Source: Coniella vitis (taxonomy: Eukaryota; Ascomycota; Sordariomycetes; Diaporthales; Schizoparmaceae). Taken from it: a stretch of DNA of 64,000 bases. The position numbers were made by a program, and so were the translations under genes. The notes beneath the pieces are model-generated. The model was not told the origin of the DNA, did no database searches, and worked only from the letters and a program-made list of their open reading frames with translations. Below, in pieces: positions 9,787 to 22,300 of the stretch (position 1 is its first letter; each line of letters opens with the position of its first letter). The stretch is taken from the NCBI GenBank assembly GCA_011317545.1, contig WUJK01000009.1:806001-870000 (forward strand). The letters run 5' to 3'.

Positions 9787-12624
9787 ATGGATTCTTGGAT
9801 GCTGCGCGACGACGCTGCGCGCGAACGCGTGCGCCAGGCCCAAGAATTCCTTGACCCTCGTGCGTCAGGCCAGCTCCCTGGAGAAAGAATCCCATGTGCC
9901 TGTTCGAACTGACAACCATCACCTATGCAGATGATCAGAATGTCCGCAGCTACAGATCCGACATTGTCCTCATGCTCCAGAAGAACCAGCGCCGGCTGGT
10001 CGTCAACCTGGATCATGTGCGCGATCACAGCCCCGAGATGGCAGAGGGCATCCTCCTCACCCCCTTCGACTACACACTTGCCTTCAACCAAGCCCTCCGA
10101 AGTATCGTCAATGCGCTCCCGCCCACCCAGGTGCGGCCGGACCAGACCGGCGAGGAGGTCATGTACTACTGCGCGTGGGCAGGCAGCTTCGGTCTGCATG
10201 CGTGCAATCCTCGCACCCTTTCAGCTCAGCACCTCAACCATATGGTCTCAGTCGAGGGCATTGTCACGCGGTGCTCACTCATCAGGCCCAAAATTGTCAA
10301 GAGCGTGCACTACAATGAAGCCGAAAACAAGTTCCACTTTCACGAGTTTCGAGACCAGACCATGACGAACGGTGCAACGACAGGTAGCGCATACCCACAG
10401 GAGGACGAGAAGAAGAATCCGCTCGTCACAGAATACGGCTGGTGCACATACAGAGACCACCAGACCATTTCGATACAAGAGATGCCCGAGCGGGCGCCGG
10501 CTGGACAGCTACCAAGAGGCGTCGATGTGATTCTGGACGACGACTTGGTCGACCGAGTAAAGCCTGGCGACCGCATCCAGATGGTGGGTATCTACAGGAC
10601 GCTGGGAAACCGCAACACCAACCACAACAGCGCACTTTTCAAGACGGTGATTCTCGCCAACAACGTGGTCTTGCTATCGTCCAAGTCTGGAGGTGGCGTC
10701 GCCACTGCCACCATTACCGATACCGACCTGCGCAATATCAGCAAGGTCGCAAAGAAGAAGAACCTGTTTGAATTGCTCTCGCAATCGCTGGCTCCGAGTA
10801 TCTACGGCCATGACTACATCAAGAAGGCCATCTTGCTCATGCTCTTGGGTGGTATGGAGAAGAACCTTGAAAATGGCACTCACTTGCGTGGTGACATCAA
10901 CATCCTGATGGTTGGTGACCCCTCGACCGCCAAGTCTCAACTACTGCGATTCGTCCTCAATACTGCGCCCCTGGCCATTGCTACTACTGGCCGAGGCTCG
11001 TCTGGAGTCGGTCTGACGGCGGCTGTCACCTCGGACAAGGAGACGGGTGAACGACGGCTCGAGGCAGGTGCTATGGTCATGGCCGACCGTGGTGTGGTTT
11101 GTATCGATGAGTTCGACAAGATGTCCGATATCGACCGTGTAGCCATTCACGAAGTCATGGAGCAGCAGACTGTCACCATTGCAAAGGCCGGTATTCACAC
11201 CTCTCTGAACGCCCGTTGCAGTGTGGTGGCAGCGGCCAACCCCATCTTTGGTCAGTACGACCCGCACAAGGACCCGCACAAGAACATTGCTCTGCCTGAT
11301 TCTCTGCTCTCGCGTTTCGACCTTTTGTTCGTGGTCACAGACGATATTGAGGACACCCGCGACCGCCAAGTCTCGGAGCACGTCTTGCGTATGCACAGAT
11401 ACCGCCAGCCAGGCACCGAGGAGGGTGCCCCAGTGCGCGAAAACACCCAGCAATCCCTGAGCGTCGGCGGACAAGCACAGAATGAGACCGAGAAGCCTAC
11501 AGAAATGTTTGAAAAGTACGACGCCATGCTCCATGCGGGTGTGACGAGGCGTGGCGGCTCCTCAGGCACACCCAAAGTCCTGAGCATTCCCTTCATGAAA
11601 AAGTACATCCAATACGCCAAGAACCGCGTCAAGCCTGTCCTCACACAGGATGCGGCAGACCGTATTGCAGACATTTATGTTGGTCTGCGCAACGACGATC
11701 TGGAGGGCAATCAGCGCAGAACTTCACCCATGACTGTGCGTACTTTGGAGACGCTTATCCGTCTGGCCACTGCACACGCAAAGTCTCGTCTATCGAATCG
11801 CATCGAGGACCGCGATGCTCTGGCTGCTGAGTCCATTCTTCGTTTTGCCTTGTTCAAGGAAGTTATCGAAGACGAGTCTCGCAAGAAGAGGAGACGTACA
11901 ACGGCACAGCCTACGCTGAGCTCAGATGACGACAGTGACGACTCGAGCGACGACGATCAAGCAACCGTGTCTGCATCTACCGCACGCAACAGTCGGTCTG
12001 CAAGAGCATCAGCACGAGCAGAGAGAGCCAGTGCCCGGCGCACTGGCGCCAATGGCCCCAACAGAGTCAACGGCTCGAATGGCGCACGACATGATGCTAA
12101 TGAGGACGAGGAAGAGGAAGATGATGACACACCAGCACCTGCCAGCAGCTCTCAGCCTCGGAGGTCTGCCCGCAACGGCGCCTCGTCCCGGACAACAGGC
12201 CCTTCGCAAGACTCGTTCGCGTCGTCCGTGCCAGCGTCCCAACTCGAGTCGCAAGAGGACTCGCAGCTCGCCAGCAGCGCCGCAGGTCTCAGTCTGGATG
12301 CCCCCATCAGTGATGAGCGTCTGGCTGTTTTCAGGGCCGCGCTTGGGCCACTCATGAACACCAACTTGTTTGAGGAAGATGCAGCCGAAGTGGACGCTAT
12401 TGTTGAGCGCGTCAACAGCCGTGTAGGCACGAGGAATGGTGGTCCCTTTAGCAGAGCGGAGGTCGTCAAGGCGCTCAACAAGATGGATCAACTCAACGAA
12501 GTTATGTGAGTCTCTTATTTTTAACCTTTCTATTCATCGTTCCCGCAAGGAAAATTTTGGCAACTGACAATTATTTGTTTCTTCTCCCAGGTATGCAAAT
12601 GGAAATCTTGTTTACAAGATTTAG
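9787..12624 (+). CDS. MCM3: DNA replication licensing factor MCM3
   Basis: Three exons: 9787-9859, 9931-12505 and 12591-12624, about 893 aa. Intron 1 (71 bp) splits the codon after FLDP. The last 85-bp intron starts inside the ATG codon of NEVM and restores the conserved tail ending ANGNLVYKI; without splicing the frame meets TGA at once. Mcm3 is one of six AAA+ subunits of the replicative helicase. Visible motifs are Walker A GDPSTAKS (about 353-360), Walker B VCIDEFDKM (about 413-421) and arginine-finger SRFDLLF (about 485-491). The Mcm3-type stretch GQYDPHKDPHKNIALPDSL separates it from other MCMs. A basic KKRRR motif, an acidic Ser/Asp stretch (SSDDDSDDSSDDD) and an Ala/Ser/Arg-rich low-complexity region precede the C-terminal winged-helix-like segment. 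Two MCB boxes lie upstream. Confidence 0.97.
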
Positions 12625-13511
12625 AGTTTTTGTTTGAAGCGTGTTCGAGATATGGTTGGCTGTACCGGGTTATGATTAAGATGGCGGGTCCTTTACCTGG
12701 CGCCAAAAATACGCATTACTATTATTATTGCGTTTTGCAACTCTTTAGAGAATGAGTGCAGAGTCGACTCAAACGTAGGGCTGCATTTGGCTTTGAGAAG
12801 GCGGACGACATGTTTGGGTGAAATCAGGTGTTTAGTGAGGTTGAGCGCTGCTGTGTGTTCCATTTGCGAGGGGACTTTTTTATTGCGCAATTCGGAACAA
12901 TTACGTTCTGCTGTGATCCACTGTGGCTGCTTCGGCATGGGCAACTTTGAACAAACTAGAAGCATTCTGCTCGCTTTTCAAAAGTTCTTTGTCCACAGTG
13001 ACAGTATGTGTGCGCGGGACTTCGGTTCATCTCACCTCGTCGTGATGGCGTTAGAAGAGATAAATGTGGCAAACTTGGGTATGGTTTGATTTCATTGTCT
13101 CAGGACTCTCGGGAAGAGAGGGAGGGGATACACAGCCGGTATCACACGCGGGGACAACAAGACTCTCCCTACAATTCTCAAATATTCAAAGGATATCTTC
13201 CTGGACCTAGTTGTTACAACAGTGCTCGTCGCTATGAAATTTATCTCAAGGTGCCTTTGTGAAAATCATATTTGTCTTTTTGTATTTTGCGTCTATGCCT
13301 CTCTATCTTGAACTCATCACGTCTTTGGTCATCTATAATTAATCCCCTTCGTCTGATTTCCTCAAGCTTGCAAGCAATGGTCATCCGTCCCTTCTTTCTC
13401 CTGACCTTATTATAATGTGGAAGTAGGTCATATATCCCATGCCAAACCCACCCTTTCCCCCCCCCCCCCTCTCCCACAAGAATCGACATAGAGCAAACGC
13501 TCTATTGCTTG
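12625..13511. other. Convergent intergenic region, MCM3 to PfkB-like gene
   Basis: Holds the 3' ends of MCM3 (+) and the PfkB-like gene (-). Short frames here look random. A C-run lies near 13459-13471. No gene seen. Confidence 0.7.
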
Positions 13512-15446
13512 TCAGTTCTCAGTTTCGAGGCGCGCCATCCTCTCATGCAACTCAGCCAGCCTGGATTCCACCTCGACACCATTCCACGTCTCCTTGACGA
13601 GCTCTTCACCCTCGCCCTCGCCTTCATCTTCCGAACGCCGGGCGGCAGCGGCGACCAACGTAGGCACACCAACCTGCTCAATCGCAAAGCTCGCCGCGAC
13701 ACTCGCCCAGCACGCCGCCTCTTGCATGCTCTCCCCACGCGCAAGCGCCACAGCCAACCCGCCGAGGAAGGTGTTGCCGCCGCCCGTGGGGTCGACAACC
13801 TTGGCCGCCGCATCTTTCTTTGTCCAGTATGCCGGGATCCACTTGTCGAGACCGGGGTCAATGACGACTTCATTGTCTTCGTCACGGATAAAAGTGTAGA
13901 TCTTTTCTTTTGCTGCACCTCCTTCTTTTCCGCCGTCGTTGTTGCCTTCATTGCCTTCATTGCCTTGCTCGTGGTCGTTGGTGTTGGAAGAAGAAGAAGA
14001 AGGAGTCGCCTGCTGCAACAGCCCCGCGAATAAACTCATCATGTCCGTATCAGGTTGCAAACCCCCGTGATGCCCAATAATCTCCTTGCGCTTTCGTTTG
14101 ACACCTTTGCTGCTGCCGTCTTTCTTCGTTGATGCCGAAGAGGACCGAGTCTTTTTTCGACCGCCATTCTTGGCGATATAACACCCTTTTTCTCCCGCAC
14201 GAATGACGAGCGTAAAGCTGGAAAGTGGCATGCTACCCAGCAACTGCTCGCACGATCGCTCCACAGCAGCAGTGCTGATCTCGCCCGTCTCCGGGTCCAG
14301 TCCACTGTCATTCATAAAAGCAGCCAGCTCGGCGTGGTTGGGGCTGCACACGTCGACGAGCGGAAGGCAGTTTGTCAGGTTGAGAAGCTCGTCAGGTGTG
14401 CAAAGGTCCGGAACGGGTTCCCAGATTATCAGAGGTCGCGTGTACCCGCCGCCTCGCTCAGTTTCATTTGAGTCCTCGTCCTCGTCGTCATTTTCTGGGG
14501 GCGTCTGCTCTTTTCGCAGGGCAATGAGATCTGTTACCAGCTCGCGACACCGCGACGGACTGCAAATGATGTGGAAAGCCTTTGCGTGCAGCAGTGGGGT
14601 TCCTGAGAGATCAGCCGCGACAAGGCGTTTCTTGGGCGTGAGATACTTGAAAGCGCGCGTTTCATTGTCGTCGACGTAGCCGTTCCAGCCGCGTGTGGTG
14701 AGGCGACCCGGGTCGTGGCGAAGCAGCGCAGAGGTTTCCCATGAGTCAACCAATGTGGCGACGGACTCGGGGAAATCGGAGCCCTTGTCGACGATCCAGC
14801 CGATGCGGCTAGACAACAAAGGCGCTGGGGAAAAGAGGCGGGCGCCGAGGGCAGCGTAGGAGCCTGCGCCGCCAAGGATGTCCTTCTGTGGTGGGCGGGG
14901 TGGAGGGTATTCAATGTCGTCTGTCGGGTATTAGCTCAGGCGTTCCCGCAAGCTTGACCACGAAGAAGCATTAGAAAGCAGCAGAACCGCAAGCAAGACG
15001 TTTGCAGGACGAGAAAGAGAATCACGCTTCAAGGTCGCATGCGGCAATATATTCGCAAAGGTTGCAAACACGACAACCCGAGGTGCTGAGGAAAAGCAAA
15101 GCTGGTGAGCGCACGAGTAGGGCAAACGATGGACCAGCATAGCAGAACCCAAAGTCCTCACTTAAAGTGCGGATGAAACATGGAGACCAGAGAAGACCAA
15201 GAATGGCCTCGAAAGATACAAGAGCCCCCCCCCCCCAAACCCGCAACCAAAAGAGAGTACATGCTGATGCCAACCGCCTGCTCCATCTTTTCCTTGCAGC
15301 AACGTGGAAAATGAGAAACGATAGAACAATTACAAGGTTCAAAACATACCGATAATGAACATGCCCAAAGTGACAAAGTCAATGACTTGGGTCCTCGGCA
15401 CCCCGTTGGCACCGTCGTCCTGCCCGCCACATGGTTCGGATGCCAT
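13512..15446 (-). CDS. MAK32-like PfkB-fold carbohydrate kinase family protein
   Basis: Two exons on the minus strand: 15446-15350 and 14920-13512, about 501 aa. Joining them across a 429-bp intron (GTATGT donor, CGACAG acceptor) gives the continuous motif FVTLGMFIIDDIEYPPPRP followed by GGAGSYAALGARLF, the ribokinase-type N-terminal Gly-rich motif. The C-terminal signature is DPTGGGNTFLGG (about 409-420). In classical PfkB kinases this reads DTxGAGD with a catalytic Asp; here that Asp is Asn, so kinase activity is doubtful. The fungal MAK32-like branch fits best; yeast Mak32 is needed for stability of an L-A-dependent double-stranded RNA element. An insert of roughly 100 residues (about 240-345) is rich in Ser, Lys, Asn and Gly, with a basic KRKRK stretch that could be a nuclear signal. 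Substrate unknown. Confidence 0.8.
15225..15236 (+). repeat. C homopolymer in the PfkB-like gene intron
   Basis: Twelve C in the 429-bp intron. Similar G or C runs of 10 or more lie at 2939-2950, 13459-13471 and 51199-51208, all non-coding. Confidence 0.85.
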
Positions 15447-17049
15447 ATCGGGGCTCGCTGCAAGTTGATTGGTGGGTTGGCCAGCTGGATGGGAAACTCG
15501 TACACAGCAAGAGGGAAAACGGCAAAAGGCAAAGGGCACCACTAGAACGACAGAAACATGGCAGGAGGGGTACTCAGTAGCTCTTGTCCAGCCTTGATGC
15601 GCGGTTCCATCAGCCAATCAAGAGCTAATGTCGCATGAGTGCGCAAAGCAAAAATACGGCGTTTAGTTTGGCTGTGAGTATTGTATTCCCCAAGCATTCC
15701 AAAGAGAGAGAAATGCCGGATTAAGCTTGATGTTGGAACTTGGGACAAGGTTTTGGGCCGGCCCGCGATAAGATGCCTGGCGCACACCCCCAGAAAACAA
15801 CAGCGACGCTTGCTTAGCAAAGCTTAGCTGAACTTGGCATGTCTTCCCTTCCGTTAGGCTGCTTGCCTGTTTCAGCCTCTGACAGCCAAATCAAAATCCC
15901 AACAACTACTCTGTAGGCAGGTACGTGGTACTATGTAGAGCTTGTTTCGGCCGCTAATGGCCCGGGTGCAGGGTGAAGGATACTTGCAGGGCCGCCGTGC
16001 TTTACACCTAGTACCGTGTACATAGTGGTAGGCTGATGCTACAGTACATAGCACAGTGCCGTACAGTACATCTACAATGCTAGCCCGCCCCGCCGCCCGT
16101 CCCCCGTCCCCCGGCCCCATCGCCCGCTGCGCTCAACTTCACATCCAACAGCCGCTGCTACTTATGAACGCGCGCACAACGAGCTTCAATAAAGTCTTTT
16201 GCATAGCTCTGCCTCGTCACACAATGGCGACACAACCTTGCACAGTTTTCAACGCAATGCACTCACTCAAGGGCACTACGCCTTGTGGAGAATCCGCTAC
16301 CGCTACCCAGCTCAGACTCTGATATCTACAGAAGGACGTGCAGCTTCTTGCTCGGTCCTTTCCATCACGCTCGGGCCGTAACTTGTGTAGGTAACAATCA
16401 TGCACTCGCTTGTCTGCTGGCGAGGCATCCATATGGAAAAGCAGAAGGCAATGCCAATCCCAAAAAGAAGCAAAGACTCATCGTAAATACAAAGTAGAAA
16501 GAAAACGGCTATCATACAGCTGTTTGCCTCCTGGGCACAGATACACCCCTTCGCCTTTCCGAGAGGAAGGCCACGCGCTCCTCTCCTGTAGTTTGTTTGC
16601 TCCTGACACCAAAGTACACGGGGCATGTCGTCACACACACCAGGCGGGTAGTATGTACTGTGTATAAGTATGTAGCAAACCAATGCAGCCTGGATGCGTG
16701 AGCGGACTGCCGCACCCTGGCCTCCATATACCTATTTCTGTATAGGTTCAAAAGTCAAAATAAGCAAAGCTGGCCACCGCCAGCGGAAAATGCCGCGCGG
16801 AATGAACCGCCTGGAAGTAGCCGGGTTGTCATAATCGAGGCACGTGCATTAGTACCTGCTCGAGAAAGAGAGAGTGTGCAAGAGTACCAAGGTGAGCATT
16901 CAGGCATGTGGGGAAATGTATGTAGGCGCCAATTATATATGCATACCTACACATGTATGTCATACATCCCATGCCTGTGTGTCCCTGCTGAGGATCTGCC
17001 AAATGGGAATCGTGTCTTCTGCATCCGTCTCCAACGACCCTTTTGCTTA
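15447..17049. other. Intergenic region between PfkB-like and Zn2Cys6 genes
   Basis: Promoter of the PfkB-like gene plus the 3' flank of the Zn2Cys6 gene. Contains TACTATGTA at 15929 and near-copies around 16019-16053. Open frames here have no recognisable homology. Confidence 0.6.
15929..15937. promoter_or_regulatory. TACTATGTA element upstream of PfkB-like gene
   Basis: Exact copy of the recurrent intergenic element, about 480 bp upstream of the start at 15446. Two one-base variants (TACATAGTG, TACATAGCA) follow at 16019 and 16045. Confidence 0.45.
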
Positions 17050-19366
17050 TTACTCGGCGGCATATTCCGCCGCGGTGGAGACTTCTTCGAGTCGCAAGTC
17101 TACCACCGCCTCAAATATCTCTTCCATGGTTTGCAGCTGCCCAGATTGCCCGGCCTTGTGGCTTTGGTTGCGCTCGTCCGCGAAAGCCCGCAAGTTGCGT
17201 AGCACGGGTGTAAGTCCCTGGTCGTGGGGAAGCCACCAGTGCATAATTGTCGGATCTTCAAAGGTTCGTGCCAAGTGCGCTCGCAACGGCGCGGAATAAA
17301 TACACCTGAGCAGTCCCAAATGAATAGTTTGTTAGCCCGCGGTGTATATGCATCATCAACAAGATTCTCAACCATGCATATCGAAAACGAATCTTCTCAG
17401 AACGCTCCCAGTCTCGCAATTGTTCTTTGTTATTTTTTATTTTTTTCAACTTACCCACAAGCTTCATGCCAAGCAAACCGTTCCTTCAGCCACAAGAGGC
17501 GGGGTGGGCTTTTTAAGAGGTACATGGCGGCAACAGCCAGCACAGGGTGCAACAAGAGCAGCAGACCTCGTGGGAGAATCGTCGTTTGGAGCGATGCTTC
17601 GATGATCTGACAAAGGGCCTCTGCGTGCTGCGTCACATTGCCGAGTATGGCCGACGCCTTGGCCGCTATATTTCGTGGTGTTTTTGCCATGTGTAGCATG
17701 CATATTGTATGCCAGTCCGCAAGTAGAACAATCATGGATGCTAAAGGGCTTTCCAGGAAAGGTACACCGTGAGGAAAGAAGTGGAAGAGCTGCGTGTGGA
17801 TCTCTTGCTTGGTGAGGTTCAGAAGCCGGGACGGATCGCCAAGGATTTGTTCCACGTCCTCCCTCCATCGCTGCAGCTTAAAAGACAGCTTTTCATGTTC
17901 AATGCTAAGCAATTCGCCTTCAAGTTCGCCTGCTTTGCGTCTCGAATCGATTCGGCATAGGTCAATAGATATGAGTCGGAGCTCGATTTCGGCCTTCTCG
18001 CAGGTCCACTCCAAGTTTTGTGGATCAACTAGCAGCTGAGATTGGCACTGGAGCACGAAGCTGTCGAGCCAGTTCTGGGGAGGACTGACTTCAGTGCCAG
18101 CCGTCCATGCAACAAGAAGACCTAGTCGAAGATACCAGAGTAGTAATATGCGACCGATTGGCGTCTTGGTGATGCTTTCGCCTGTGAAAATTGCCATGAG
18201 GATTTCGAGTGCGGCTTTCTGGTGGCCCATGAGGTTGACCCAGTCTCCGAGGTATTCCTACAGGTGTTGTTTTAGTAAGAAGCGCCAAATGCACGGAAGA
18301 CAGGAAAACGACGGACCTCGATGGTGGCCAGTTGTAAGATTGTTAGGAGGGTTGCTAAATCAGCCTTGGACTCTGGTCTCTGTAAGTTCCCGAGCAATAG
18401 CGTTACTGCATGTGTATAGTGTCTAAGAAAATCTTCAATTTTGCCGTCTGATCGATTGAGAGAACGCAAATACAGCGAGAAGCTAACAATGGCGTTGAGC
18501 AAAGCCTCGTGCCGGAGGGCTAGGTGAAGGAACGTTGTCTGGAAAAAGCCATGGAAATCTTTGTGAACGCCATAGTTACAATGTGTGATGTTTTGCTTGA
18601 AGTAGTCGAGAGCATGACGAAGGTCACTAGGAAGATGTGACCAGTCTGGCTCAGTCGTCTGTAGAAACTCCGGGACCGAAGCGCTAGTAGGAGTCGAAGT
18701 AAAGGATGCACTATTCGAGACAATCGTAGATGGGCTTTGGAGTTCGTCTAGTGAGGGGGTTTCGGATGATTGTCGATTCCTCGTAACAACCCGCTTCAAG
18801 CTCAACGACGAAGCAGTGTTGGCACGCCGCAGACCTCTTTTGGTCTGAATGGATGGTTGGTGGTAATTTGTGTTGCCCGACAGCTCATATTCTTCGTCAG
18901 GGATCGGGGTCAACCCAGAATCGTCCGTGTCCTCTTCCTCCTCGCCGGTACCAGCGGTCTTGGAGTCTTGAGCCGATGCTGATTTTGCAGAGGCAGATAG
19001 ATCTGGGTAAACACAGTCTCTCTTACCCTTGCGACACCGGTCGCATATAGGACGCGCCTCGTCGCACTTGACTCTTCGACTGCGGCAAGTAAAACATCCA
19101 CTTCTCGTTCGACGGTGCTTGACGTGATCTGAACCCGGGGCAGACTTACGCCTATTCCGTGGGTTCTTTGGCGGCTGGTGTTCAAAAGCCTGCTCCGGAT
19201 AGCCAGTGTAGCCCACTGGACTTTGTGAGGGACCCATCGTGAGTGGTTCACCCACATTAGCAGAACTGCTCACAGCGCCTGGCAAGGAAATAACCTGTTG
19301 GTGTAATCCTGGCTCACTTCCGGCTCTGGAATTTGGTGGCAGGTGACTCTGACAGAAATCGCTCAT
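17050..19366 (-). CDS. Zn2Cys6 fungal-type transcription factor
   Basis: Three exons on the minus strand: 19366-18317, 18257-17455 and 17305-17050, about 702 aa. Intron 1 (59 bp) has a TACTAAAAC-like branch site; intron 2 (149 bp) has GTAAGT and GCTAAC. The DNA-binding zinc cluster lies at residues 91-118 with spacing Cys-x2-Cys-x6-Cys-x6-Cys-x2-Cys-x6-Cys, preceded by a basic HRRTRSG segment. An acidic/Ser-rich linker follows (GEEEEDTDDSG), then a helical C-terminal region of the fungal regulator type with a conserved-looking HYTHAVTLLLGNLQ stretch. It is a nuclear regulator of unknown target; neighbouring genes do not suggest a pathway. The start is the first ATG of a frame with upstream stops. 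Confidence 0.88.
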
Positions 19367-22300
19367 GATGGAAGCTCTGTATCCGCCTTGCTATGGCCAG
19401 GCTTCTGTGTACAAGTGTTGTGGATCCGTGCAACAGCTTGTATAATGGTTCTGGGAGTCTAATTTCCTAGCAGATAAGATATTAGAAAAGTAGGAGCAAC
19501 CTTTAACCACCAAGTATGCAGTTCGATAGATGGAAAGCCATGACAAGTGGTGAAGTCGGGGTTCAAGGCATTGTTTCGAAAAGTGGTGCAGGCATGCGAA
19601 TTTTGAAGGATGTTGGAGTGATGGTTCGTTGAGAGGAGAAAACCGAGAGGTGTGGGGCGCAGCGAGCGAGAAGGCACCCAAATATGTCTTTGTATGCTCC
19701 TGACAATGTCTCTGGAGAGGGAGTTGATGTGGATATTGCTCGTCTGGCCGTACTTTCCCTGTGGTTGTAGGACCAGTTCTTTGCGCAAGGGCCAGTGAAT
19801 GTCTTATGGAGCATCTCAAAAGCGTGCCAAGATGCTTCAGAAAGGGCAGGCTAATGTAAGGAAAAGATCTAGTGAGGGGACAAGAAAGACCAATCGTCTC
19901 CGTCGACTTAATATCAGTGTGTCTGCGGGGCTTGCGTACCAAATAGGATTGCTCTCCGACCAGGTCTCTTTTCTCCCCGCCAGTCCCGCAGTACAGAATG
20001 TCTGCGTAGAGACCCAAGCACTAGGCGGGTCCTCTTACACTCTATGGCAGCTAATAGGGTGTTCCAGTGGCTACGTATGTCAGCCAAACCAGGTCTTGCG
20101 GCTGTAGCGGGTAGTGTGTCGCATTGCTTGTTGATCTCTTCGGTCAAATTTTGACTCTCAATCTCCCGAAGTGCAGATGATATTAAGGACAGAGGGGCAA
20201 CCCATACCGGGCATCATGAAAGTGTCTGGAATTTGACTCCGCTGACCGGATGATACGCACCTCAGAGTATGCCAGGTTGTCTCTTGCTGTATAGAAGCCT
20301 TTGAGAGTGTTGGAAGGTCGATCAATCATCAAGAAGATGACTTGGGAAGCAGAAGACCTCCTATGCACGGCGTGATCTGGATAAACGGAAGTCGTTGAGA
20401 GTGTATAGCTTCAAAACTGAGAAATTATTCCGAGAAGCAACAATGTCGTTTGTAATTCAACAAAACGATTTCAGTGCGTCTGACGCACAACAAGCAACGG
20501 GCGGGAATTGATGTTCTCTATGATGATTTCTTGTAGCCAAAAGCAACACGGATTGCCTTGGAACAACAATCCAATGACTTTGCCACAATAATCTTTTGCG
20601 TGGATATAAGGGAATAGATGAGAGACCTAGAATGATATCCCATAGGCAAGAGGTCGATTTCAAAACCAGCCGTGGTCTTTGGGGGGGAAAAAATGTGAGG
20701 ACGACATAGACTTTCTGCACCAAGATGTTGCTGCTGTGGGGTCCTCTGCGGGACATGCTCGAAAGCACAACGTCCTCCGAGCCCCATATCACTGTGGATG
20801 GAGGAAGATGAACCGGAGGCATTTGCTCAAAAGTCAGCGACAATCGGCACTCGTTGGTCCCCGGTCGGCCCAAAATCGAAATGGCTGTGGGCTCCAGGGA
20901 TGACCAGGTCGTGGTGATCTGCAAACACTGTACATGGTCCAATTTGAAGACCTGAGAAAAGGTATTCAGATAATGCTCCACACCGTGATTAAGGTTGTTC
21001 GGTACGTATTCAAAGATCCTTGGAACAGATTGGCACCCCCGTCACCCCCCTTGCCCCCGGACGACGATATCGAGCTTCAGCATCGATGCCAGTTTTGCAT
21101 ACTCCATCGTCACTATCGTGTGAGAAGGTGCAAATTTCAAAAACAAAATTTGGCGCATGGCCAGGATGCGGTGTGCGCAATGCCGGCCACATGAGTGGAC
21201 GGTTCTAAAAGCAACCCGGATGGACTTTCGGTTCCCTTGGGAAATCTTGCAACACGAGGCGCCCGGGACGGACGCAAGCTGCGCGCGTCTGTCTGTTTGA
21301 TTCTATCTGCGAGTTGTTGAAAACAGAGCGCATGGTATTGGAGATGTTGTCTGGGTCGTGTACATGGCATGCGGCGAAGGCCAAGCCTTTTGTGTAATTA
21401 CGTTAGCGCCCGGACTTGGCATGAAGCTCCAGAGAATCTGACAAGTTGGTTCAAGTAGTTGGTCGTGTGCCACCGCAGCGCTAGGTACTCTTAGATGCTG
21501 GCGGTACCATGAGTTGATGCCCACACTCGAAGCTGCCGATGATTGCGGTAGACGCTTCCTCAATCCTTCATCACCTAGTCAAGGGCAAGCAACGCTCTGT
21601 CAGGGCTTTGATCCGTTGTTAGTGTGACAGAACTATTGCACCATCGAGCTGCCGGGGCAACTGAGGGTGCGACCTGGGCTCGTTCCTTCGGTCCAGTCCA
21701 CGCGGTGCTTGGGATGCTGTTGCGGGAGCCATCCTGTCATCTTGTAGTAGTTGATGCCGTGGCGAGAATCGAGCCACGCCCCGTGTCACGACAATCCTAT
21801 ACATGGGCGCGTTATGGCCTTGATACACCAAGACTTCTACTGTACAGTCCCGTTGACCAGGCCGTGACAATACTATTACAGGGTGAGCATATTGGAGGTG
21901 CCACCGCCGCGACAGGACCATGCTCGAAGCTGCTGTCTCCGCAGACCGATTGAATACATAGTATACTATAGTATTCTTTGCTGAACTTCGAGCATGTGGA
22001 TCTTGTTGCTAGGTGTCGATCACAGGCGAGTGCGTGCCGCAGAAGCAAAGCCTAGGCGAATGTTCCGAGAGCGCATCGGGCGCAGCGAGCCTGGCCCCAC
22101 GTTAGAGGCGATAACTCCGGCAGAATGCCGCATCGCTGGACCGGCGCTGGGAAAGCTACACCTTAGTACGTAGAAGTCAGTAAAGCACCCAGTACTGCGT
22201 AGCGTCATGGATCGTTCCTCGGGCAGTTCTGGGATGGGCTGTCAGAGTTTGCGGCACACCACCATAGTGTAGCCGCCCGTGCCAGGGACGTACAATGTGA

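Noticed and set aside
9591..10199. 202-codon antisense frame over the MCM3 5' end
   Set aside because: Antisense shadow of a clear coding region.
12787..13089. 100-codon plus-strand frame downstream of MCM3
   Set aside because: No domain, no splice context; probably 3' flanking sequence.
19391..20017. 208-codon frame on the minus strand upstream of the Zn2Cys6 gene
   Set aside because: No recognisable domain, composition like untranslated leader, and it lies directly in the 5' region of the regulator.
21758..21778. tRNA-like hairpin with CGTGGC/GCCACG arms and an AATCGA loop
   Set aside because: The T-arm-like loop is present but there is no matching acceptor stem, D-arm or anticodon arm on either strand.
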